Origin: an uncultured Collinsella sp.
GTDB taxonomy: Bacteria; Actinomycetota; Coriobacteriia; Coriobacteriales; Coriobacteriaceae
DNA length: 34,473 bases
Reading direction: 5' to 3'
NCBI GenBank assembly: GCA_902462065.1
Contig: CABQAK010000025.1
Coordinates: forward strand, 1 to 34,473
Position numbers and translations under genes: made by a program. The notes beneath the pieces are model-generated. The model was not told where the DNA came from and ran no database searches. It worked only from the letters and a program-made list of their open reading frames with translations. Numbering within the stretch: position 1 is the first letter of the stretch; every line of letters begins with the position of its first letter. Below are positions 25,658-34,473 of this stretch, in pieces.

Positions 25658-26692
25658 ATGGCATACGGATACAACGACGGTGATCAACGGCGACAAAGCG
25701 TTCGCCTTGCTGGCCGCACCACGCCGATGCCCAGAAGTGCCACGAGCAGCAATCCGCAACGCCCTCAAGAGCAACCCGGGCCTTCGTCTCGGCAGCAGAC
25801 AAACAGAACACGGCAGAGCGGCCGTCCGAGCACGGGCACAAGCGCACAGCAAGATAGCCGCTTGGGCGCGCGCACTCGACAGCGCCAAGCCGAGGTTCCG
25901 CAACTGCGCCGCAACGGCGCACGTCAGCCCGGCATCCATATCAACCGCTTCTTTTCGCATCCCCAAGGCGGACGCGACGGCAAGCCCTACCGCTCGACAT
26001 CGTACGTGAATGCCCCCGCCCTGCCGGCTCGTCGGCTTTGCCTCGCACTGTGCTCTATCCTCATCTGTCTGGTCTTTGTGCTTATGAGCTCCTGTATGTC
26101 CCACGGCTCGGCCGGTCTCGAGCCCACCGCCGAGGACAAGCTGCTCAAGGCCCCCGTCGCGCCCGGTTATTCTTTCGCCTTTTCGACTCCGCGCTCGCAA
26201 TGGCAAGCCGGCACGATGCCCCATATCTATCAGATCGACCCTGCGTGGTCGGAGCTGCCCTATGCCGGTGGCACTATTCGCGAAAACGCTTGCGGTCCCA
26301 CTTGCCTCACCATGGTCTATATCTTTAAGACCGGCCGCACCGATATGACACCGGTCGACATGTGCGCCCTTTCCGAGGCGGGCAACTATGCCCCCACCGG
26401 CGCCACCGAATGGTCATTTATGACGCGCGGCGCATGGCAGCTGGGCCTTAACGGAACGGAGCTTCATAACGATCGCGACTCGATGACTCAGGTGCTGCGT
26501 TCGGGAGCGCCCGTCATCGCCGCCGTTCGGCCGGGCACCTTTACCAACGTGGGCCACTACATTGTGCTTTACGGTATTGACGACGCCGACCAGATTGAAG
26601 TCTTCGATCCCAACTCGGCCAGCCGCAGCGCCCGACGCTGGGGCGTCGTAGAGGTCCTCAACGAAGTCGAAGCCATGTGGGCCTACTACTAG
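25658..26692 (+). CDS. Membrane-anchored C39-like cysteine peptidase
   Basis: A 344-residue protein and the first convincing plus-strand gene of the window. Residues 1-120 are a disordered Arg/Gln/Ser-rich cytoplasmic head. One hydrophobic segment (about 127-145) acts as a signal anchor. The outer domain is papain-like of the C39 type: NACGPTCLTMVY with Cys212, VGHYIVLYGID with His300, and VFDPNS with Asp317. Peptidase C39-like domains cleave leader peptides in exporters or degrade surface peptides. Here there is no transporter fusion, so the target is unknown. AAGGCGG precedes the ATG at 25658. The TAG stop coincides with the first bases of the inverted-repeat element at 26690-26958. Confidence 0.88.
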   Translation: MAYGYNDGDQRRQSVRLAGRTTPMPRSATSSNPQRPQEQPGPSSRQQTNRTRQSGRPSTGTSAQQDSRLGARTRQRQAEVPQLRRNGARQPGIHINRFFSHPQGGRDGKPYRSTSYVNAPALPARRLCLALCSILICLVFVLMSSCMSHGSAGLEPTAEDKLLKAPVAPGYSFAFSTPRSQWQAGTMPHIYQIDPAWSELPYAGGTIRENACGPTCLTMVYIFKTGRTDMTPVDMCALSEAGNYAPTGATEWSFMTRGAWQLGLNGTELHNDRDSMTQVLRSGAPVIAAVRPGTFTNVGHYIVLYGIDDADQIEVFDPNSASRSARRWGVVEVLNEVEAMWAYY

Positions 26693-26958
26693 TCACTGGG
26701 GACAGACTTAAATGAGTGGTCTCTGGATGCCCGGAACTGCTGGCACGGAAAGCGCACCCCGCTTTGAAGTTCGATAGCGGGATGCGCTTTCCGTTAGCGG
26801 CCTGTTTGGGAAACTGGGGGCCATTTTTCGGGCAAATTCCGGGATGTATTTTCCGGTTGAGGGCCCCGGGGAAACTGTGCCCCATTTTGGACGCTCATTG
26901 TGAGATGCACTTTCCGCAGTTGATTGGTGCTACTCATTTAAGTCTGTCCCCAATGACT
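26690..26958. mobile_element. MITE/REP-like element with 20-bp perfect terminal inverted repeats
   Basis: GGGGACAGACTTAAATGAGT at 26698-26717 has its exact complement at 26932-26951. With one mismatch the pairing extends outward to about 28 bases. Inside, GGAAAGCGCA...CCCGCT pairs with AGCGGGATGCGCTTTCC (about 26749-26795). Three related units of the form GATGNNNTTTCCG recur. No transposase is encoded, and the GGGGACAGACTT-type ends recall non-autonomous REP/RAYT-associated elements. It begins within the peptidase stop codon. Confidence 0.7.
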
Positions 26959-26966
26959 ACCGATAG

Positions 26967-27001
26967 CAAAAGCCCCGCAGTCGGAGCGGACTGCGGGGCT
27001 C
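26967..27001 (-). terminator. Terminator of carbamate kinase
   Basis: AGCCCCGCAGTCC pairs with GACTGCGGGGCT, followed by TTTTGC on the minus strand, 65 bases past the carbamate kinase stop. Confidence 0.8.
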
Positions 27002-27065
27002 ATGAAGAGAGGCTAGTCTGTGGGCGCCTTGCCTGGCGCCCACGAGAGAGACAACGGAGTAGAGA

Positions 27066-28028
27066 CTACTCGTGGATGCGGGTACCGGAGAGGCCGGCCA
27101 TGGTCTCGGCGGCCTTGTCCAGGGCGCCGATGATGCAGGTGCGGCCCTTGCGGGAGCGGGCGAACTTGATGGCAGCGCGGACCTTGGGCTCCATGGAGCC
27201 CTTGCCGAACTGGCCCTCGTCGGCCAGGCGCTCGGCCTCGTCGGCGGTGAGGTCCTCGAGCTCCTCCTGGTTGGGCTTGCCAAAGTTGATGGCGACATGC
27301 TCAACGGCGGTCAGCAGGAACAGGACGTCGGCGTCGCAGTCCTCGGCCAGCAGCTCGCCGCCCAGATCCTTGTCGATAACGGCGGGAACGCCCTTGTAGC
27401 AGCCCTTGTTCTCGTAGTCGCGGACGACGGGGATGCCGCCGCCACCGCAGGCGATGACGATGAACTCGTTGTCGAGCAGGTTGAGGATGGAGTCAGCCTC
27501 GACGATCTTCTTGGGATCGGGGGAGGCGACGACGCGACGCCAGCCGCGGCCGGAGTCCTCGACGAAGACCTTGGAGGGGTCCTCGGCCATGAACTCCTTG
27601 GCCTGCTCCTCGGTGTAGAAGGGGCCGATCGGCTTGGTCGGGTTCTTGAACGCGGGATCGTCCGGGTCGCACTCGATCTGGGTGACGACGGTGGCGGCGT
27701 GCCAACGCTTATAGCGCTTGTGCATCTCGCGGCCGATGCCCTGCTGCAGGTGGTAGCCGATGTAGCCCTGGGACATGGCGCCGCACTCGGGCAGCGGCAT
27801 CTCGGGGGTGCCGATGGCGTCGTGGGCGGCGGCGAAGGCGTTCTGGATCATGCCGACCTGCGGGCCGTTGCCGTGGGTGATGATGATCTCGTTACCCTGC
27901 TCGATGAGGCCGAGGAGGGCGTGGGCGGTGTTGCTCACGGCCTCGATCTGCTCGACGGGGTTGTTGCCGAGGGCGTTGCCGCCGAGGGCGACGACGATAC
28001 GATCGGGCTTGCCAAGAGGCTTAGACAT
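27066..28028 (-). CDS. arcC: Carbamate kinase
   Basis: Transfers phosphate between carbamoyl phosphate and ADP, recovering ATP in catabolism of arginine, agmatine or ureido compounds. The 320-residue product has VVALGGNALG at the N-terminus, THGNGPQVG, ACGGGGIPVV and DKDLGGELLA, all in family order and at usual length. The ATG at 28028 follows AAAGGA at about 8 bases. No deiminase or carbamoyltransferase lies in the window, so its carbamoyl phosphate source is elsewhere in the genome. It is monocistronic with its own terminator and a long AT-rich upstream region. Confidence 0.96.
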   Translation of the reverse strand: MSKPLGKPDRIVVALGGNALGNNPVEQIEAVSNTAHALLGLIEQGNEIIITHGNGPQVGMIQNAFAAAHDAIGTPEMPLPECGAMSQGYIGYHLQQGIGREMHKRYKRWHAATVVTQIECDPDDPAFKNPTKPIGPFYTEEQAKEFMAEDPSKVFVEDSGRGWRRVVASPDPKKIVEADSILNLLDNEFIVIACGGGGIPVVRDYENKGCYKGVPAVIDKDLGGELLAEDCDADVLFLLTAVEHVAINFGKPNQEELEDLTADEAERLADEGQFGKGSMEPKVRAAIKFARSRKGRTCIIGALDKAAETMAGLSGTRIHE

Positions 28029-28548
28029 TGCTGGAATCCTTTCTGTAAAAGGCCTACAACCCATTAATAACCCGCGTCCGTGCGATACGCGAGTTTATTA
28101 AGGTTTATATTCTCTTTATCGCTCATTTTATTCATTTTGAAAATAGCGGAACGGTGAACGGTCGTTTTTATCCGCTCAGCGTACAGAACCCCAGCTCAGG
28201 CATATCTACGCCATTTACGTGCAACTTTATTTAAATGCAGCAAGGATTATGTCGGATTATGCAAACTACATCTCTGCTAAACACAAAACGGACAGCGTAA
28301 AATCTTACTCGCACTATACGAGATTCTATGCACTTATAAGTCGAGTATGCACCCCTGCAAAAACAAGGGGCTTTTCATCCAGCAAAAGGAATAAAGAAGA
28401 GCTCCGAAAAGACGGCAGCAACCCTGTCCTCCCCCGCGTCCCAAAGTGGCGCGAGGTTTCGCGGCAAAGCCGCGAAACAGCGAAAGGGACGGAACACCCG
28501 GCCAACTACGTCCTTCATCCGCCCACACAATCCGAGGACGCAGTCGTA
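28029..28548. promoter_or_regulatory. Long AT-rich upstream region of carbamate kinase
   Basis: About 520 bases with no supported gene. The first 350 bases are much AT-richer than the surroundings and should hold the arcC promoter. Small direct repeats are seen: CATAATCC twice in 18 bases near 28253 and CCGTTC twice near 28155 (minus strand). A perfect hairpin GTTTCGCGGC/GCCGCGAAAC lies near 28457-28479. A 115-codon plus-strand frame (28219-28566) has no ribosome site and mixed composition, and is not called. Confidence 0.35.
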
Positions 28549-28673
28549 GCAGGATCTGAGGGCTGACCTTCGCGGACACTCCGCAGGACGAAAGAACCCC
28601 CGCCGCACGTAGTGCGCAGCGGGGGTTCTTTCATGTCCGAGGACGTCCGCGAAGGTCAGCCCTCAGATCCTGC
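28549..28673. repeat. Long perfect inverted repeat with 28-bp arms at the PFOR 3' end
   Basis: Arms 28549-28576 and 28646-28673 (GCAGGATCTGAGGGCTGACC and on) are exact complements over 28 bases. They enclose a second strong hairpin at 28591-28631. The structure begins 10 bases after the PFOR stop codon. Confidence 0.95.
28591..28631 (-). terminator. Terminator of pyruvate:ferredoxin oxidoreductase
   Basis: AAAGAACCCCCGC pairs with GCGGGGGTTCTTT around a GC-rich loop, ending in TTCTTT on the minus strand. It is nested inside the 28-bp inverted repeat. Confidence 0.65.
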
Positions 28674-28683
28674 GGTGCGAGAC

Positions 28684-32223
<3,540 letters not shown>

Positions 32224-32702
32224 ATACCCCTCTCCTCTCATATAGGTATACAGGCCCCGGCGATCGCCGGGATGTTGGCGTGATGGGATTTTCGCTGTTG
32301 CTTCCAATCATCTGGCAGGCGAACTCAGCAGCAGGTACATGGCGTGGAGAGAAGGCATGCCGAGGCGAGGAGGGCTGCACGCGCTCCACAGGCCCAGCTA
32401 CCCGTCTTGCACATGACCGAGCGCCGCAAAGGCCGCATGCCGGATGCTCCCGGGCACGCCCCGGCGATGGGAAGCGCCCGCAACGGAAATCCGCATGCGG
32501 GTTTATTGTACCCCGCCGTCAAGTGTAATTTCGGCAAATATAGGTGGCCGGTAAAGGTTTACCTCGGGTGACTATTGTGCGCCCGGCACCGACGGGCACA
32601 GTCCCCTGGAACCCCACAGCAGTTGCGGTGAAATAGGGAGTGTTTTTGCTGTTAACGGCCTTAATCAGTCCCTATTTCACCGCAAGTTATTGGGGGGATG
32701 AG
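32224..32702. promoter_or_regulatory. PFOR upstream region
   Basis: No gene is supported. On the minus strand the PFOR leader contains the palindrome CCCGGCGATCGCCGGG (32256-32271), close to the ribosome site. The TATATT and TACAAT boxes near 32540 and 32510 are possible -10 elements without good -35 partners. Open frames here are short and lack ribosome sites. Confidence 0.3.
32623..32685. repeat. Short inverted-repeat element with 17-bp perfect arms
   Basis: TTGCGGTGAAATAGGGA (32623-32639) has its exact complement at 32669-32685, around a 29-base loop. It lies just past the FHA gene stop but has no T run, so it is more like a small MITE than a terminator. Confidence 0.75.
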
Positions 32703-33197
32703 TTAGAGGGCACCGAGGAGGATGGCGTAGGTGGTGGATTCGCCGAGTTTGAGCTCGTCACCGGGGCTGAGCCGGGCGGAGCGGCCGGGCTCTACTTGAA
32801 TACACACACTCGTGGCCCCGTTTACCACCACGGTGCCGTTCGTGGACGACAGGTCCTCGACAAACCATGCGCCAGAATCGTCGCACCAGATATGGGCATG
32901 GCGGGCCGAGACGTCGTCACCGACGTCGGTGATGTCGCCCTCCCCCGTTGCCAGCGCGCCGATCTCAACACCTTCCTCACTCGGCTGAATCCAGCGCGGG
33001 GCGCTCACCACGTAGCCGTTTTGCACGCGCAGCAGTCCCAGCGGATGCGCCGGCGCGACCTCGTGCTCGCCCGACTTGGAACCAAGGCGGGCGTGAGAGC
33101 AAACGGCATAGGGAACGAATCTTGCGGATGTACTCCTCGACGTCAGGCAGGTAAGCCCCACGAAGTCACCGGGGAGGCCCAAGCGGCCCGGCACCAC
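32703..33197 (-). CDS. FHA-domain protein (N-terminus uncertain, possibly truncated)
   Basis: The last 90 residues form a forkhead-associated domain, which binds phosphothreonine. VSARHAHIW gives the conserved Ser97, Arg99 and His100, and DLSSTNGT lies at 115-122. FHA proteins work with serine/threonine kinases in signalling or cell-wall control, but no kinase is in view. The first 45 or so residues (from a GTG at 33197) look poorly protein-like and have no clear ribosome site. A different frame reads AYLPDVEEYIRKIR near 33110-33150. The gene may therefore be 5'-truncated or frameshifted at the border with the AT-rich region to its right. The FHA domain is firm, the start is not. Confidence 0.6.
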   Translation of the reverse strand: MVPGRLGLPGDFVGLTCLTSRSTSARFVPYAVCSHARLGSKSGEHEVAPAHPLGLLRVQNGYVVSAPRWIQPSEEGVEIGALATGEGDITDVGDDVSARHAHIWCDDSGAWFVEDLSSTNGTVVVNGATSVCIQVEPGRSARLSPGDELKLGESTTYAILLGAL

Positions 33198-33625
33198 TTC
33201 CAGATTCTGACCAGGGCGAGTCGTTCGCCGGTGGCTGAAGGCTCGCTCCCACCCAAAAGGGGAGATTCGCGTTGTTCCCCAATCGCTCTCGCATCTTTCA
33301 TTTTGCTCGAGGTGGGCTATAAAAACTTTCCTGGTGAAAGGCGGCGATTGGTTTCCTTTCTTTCTAGAGGAGCGCGCCTGTAATCTGTTTTCATCCTAAA
33401 TCAAGTTGAGATCGGACCTTCCAGAGGCAAGTCGACTCAAACTGCGAGGCTCCATGTTGGAATAAAGAGCGCTGTCGAAGTGCCAACAACACAAAGCTTG
33501 CCAGTCTCAAATAGAACCTTTTGGGAGTCCGATTGGGCCGCACACCGAATCCCCGCTGGTGGTTTTTTATAGCTGCGTAACAATAAACAAGGTTAGTGCC
33601 AGTCCAGCATGAAATTGAGGAACGT
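33198..33625. other. Composition border between chromosome and AT-rich right end
   Basis: No convincing gene. GC content falls from the chromosomal level to clearly lower values after about 33300. A 30-codon frame from GTG near 33498 ends at the TAG at about 33570, with sequence FWESDWAAHRIPAGGFL; it lacks a good ribosome site and is only a weak precursor candidate for the maturase that follows. Confidence 0.3.
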
Positions 33626-34473
33626 ATGCATTTTTTCTCAGTAAGTGATCGTCGTTACTGCTTCGATGAGGTCACTCGCAATTGCTTTCAGGTTGACCAA
33701 GCATCAGAAGATGCGCTTCGCATATTTGAAGCATCGGGAAGAACGGTCAACTCGAAGTTGCTAACAAAGTCACTTGCTGCGAAAGGCTACGACCAAACGA
33801 CCATAGCAGAACTTGAAGGCGACATTGATGAGTATCAACGATTGTCTGAGCGGACTTTCTTAACAAAAGACACGCCTCGAAAACTTAGATCCATCGAACT
33901 CCACGTTTCACATGCATGCAACCTTGGTTGTAGTTACTGTTTTGCCGGTAAAGGAGATTATGGAACGTCTCCTCTGCTGATGACAGACGAGATAGCCTTC
34001 AAGGCGGTCGACTACCTCGTCGCAAGTTCATCGGAAAACGAAACGCTTGCGATCGTCTTTTTTGGTGGGGAACCCATGATTAACGAGCCGCTGATATGGA
34101 AAACGGTCGACTATTCAAAAAGAATATACCCCAATAGAAACTTTACCTATTCTATTACGACCAACGGAACGCTTTTGAATGACACTGCTGTGAATTCTTT
34201 CAAGGAGCACGGGTTTTCTGTTCTGATTAGTCTCGATGGTACAGGATGCAAGCACGATGCATCGCGCCCGTACAAGACGGGAGGCGGCTCTTTCTCCGAT
34301 ATCGACAAAAACGTTCGTCGTTTTTCCGAGTCGTTCCCCTTCGGCGCAAGAGCGACCTTAACAAATAATAACTGTAACCTTGTTGAAGACTATCTTCAGT
34401 TTAAAGAGATGGGCTTCAGCCTTGATTATCAACCTTATCCGAACACCTCCCACATTCATCCGTACATGTACGG
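33626..34473 (+). CDS. Radical SAM peptide maturase, SCIFF/ranthipeptide-like (3' end outside window)
   Basis: The visible 282 codons encode an N-terminal domain of about 85 residues that resembles the precursor-binding part of SCIFF-type maturases. A radical SAM domain follows with Cys98-X3-Cys102-X2-Cys105 (ACNLGCSYCF), then VFFGGEPMIN for SAM binding and TTNGTLL. The expected C-terminal SPASM cysteines would lie beyond the edge. Such enzymes install thioether or related cross-links in ribosomal peptides. GAGG lies 5 bases before the ATG at 33626. Codon use and GC content are much lower in GC than in the rest of the window, a sign of transfer. No precursor peptide is evident upstream; it may lie to the right. 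Confidence 0.85.
   Translation, partial: MHFFSVSDRRYCFDEVTRNCFQVDQASEDALRIFEASGRTVNSKLLTKSLAAKGYDQTTIAELEGDIDEYQRLSERTFLTKDTPRKLRSIELHVSHACNLGCSYCFAGKGDYGTSPLLMTDEIAFKAVDYLVASSSENETLAIVFFGGEPMINEPLIWKTVDYSKRIYPNRNFTYSITTNGTLLNDTAVNSFKEHGFSVLISLDGTGCKHDASRPYKTGGGSFSDIDKNVRRFSESFPFGARATLTNNNCNLVEDYLQFKEMGFSLDYQPYPNTSHIHPYMY

Noticed and set aside
25367..26224. 285-codon minus-strand frame opposite the C39-like peptidase
   Set aside because: The plus-strand frame has the catalytic Cys, His and Asp motifs and a ribosome site; the minus frame has neither.
28380..28440. GGCAGCAACCCTGTC stretch resembling part of a riboswitch core
   Set aside because: No surrounding conserved helices of the SAM or other known classes could be traced, and neither neighbouring gene fits such a ligand.
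28219..28566. 115-codon plus-strand frame upstream of carbamate kinase
   Set aside because: No ribosome site, composition changes abruptly within the frame, and it runs into the 28-bp inverted repeat.

Overview
The window is high-GC bacterial chromosome, with GC-rich third codon positions and most genes on the minus strand. The gene mix fits an anaerobic, fermentative actinobacterium of the Coriobacteriia, probably Collinsella or a close relative. It has a one-chain pyruvate:ferredoxin oxidoreductase, rubrerythrin, a catabolic-type carbamate kinase, an APC permease and no respiratory genes. The taxonomic call rests on gene content and protein flavour only; no ribosomal marker is present.

Layout, left to right. 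(1) 1-7.7 kb, housekeeping and DNA repair: mfd (its 3' end is cut by the window edge), nth, an ABC half-transporter and rmuC, all on minus. (2) 7.76-8.85 kb, a lower-GC two-gene cassette of nucleotidyltransferase and HTH protein, overlapping by TTGA, resembling an AbiE-like toxin-antitoxin pair. (3) 9-10.8 kb, two small membrane proteins of unknown function, with two homologous 3'-end modules (long hairpin plus terminator). (4) 10.8-13.3 kb, rubrerythrin, a MutY-like glycosylase lacking Fe-S ligands, an Rrf2/IscR-type regulator and tRNA-Asp. (5) 13.7-22.3 kb, a metallophosphoesterase and two paralogous LytS/LytTR two-component systems. Between these systems lie a GT2 glycosyltransferase (translationally coupled to the first kinase), a UMF1-type MFS transporter and a zinc-dependent phospholipase C-like protein. 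(6) 22.4-28 kb, an amidohydrolase with an APC permease, a plus-strand membrane-anchored C39-like peptidase, a MITE-like element and carbamate kinase. (7) 28.7-32.2 kb, pyruvate:ferredoxin oxidoreductase. (8) 32.7-34.5 kb, an FHA-domain protein with a doubtful N-terminus. After it the sequence becomes clearly AT-richer and carries a plus-strand radical SAM/SPASM-type peptide maturase, cut by the right edge; this looks like the start of an acquired RiPP locus.

Working together: amidohydrolase, permease and carbamate kinase are consistent with import and breakdown of an amino-acid derivative with ATP recovery from carbamoyl phosphate, but no carbamoyltransferase or deiminase is in view. PFOR and rubrerythrin give anaerobic pyruvate oxidation and peroxide defence. 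The two LytS/LytTR systems probably sense a small molecule or the envelope state and may control the envelope and transport genes between them.

The most unusual signals are non-coding. Perfect or near-perfect long inverted repeats (arms 18-37 bp) occur in four intergenic regions. Two of them share nearly identical flanks and loops but have entirely different, self-complementary stems. Terminator-like hairpins sit directly upstream of the ribosome binding sites of mfd and the glycosyltransferase, and a multi-hairpin leader lies near 9.5 kb. The two other loci of interest are the nucleotidyltransferase/HTH cassette and the edge radical SAM gene.
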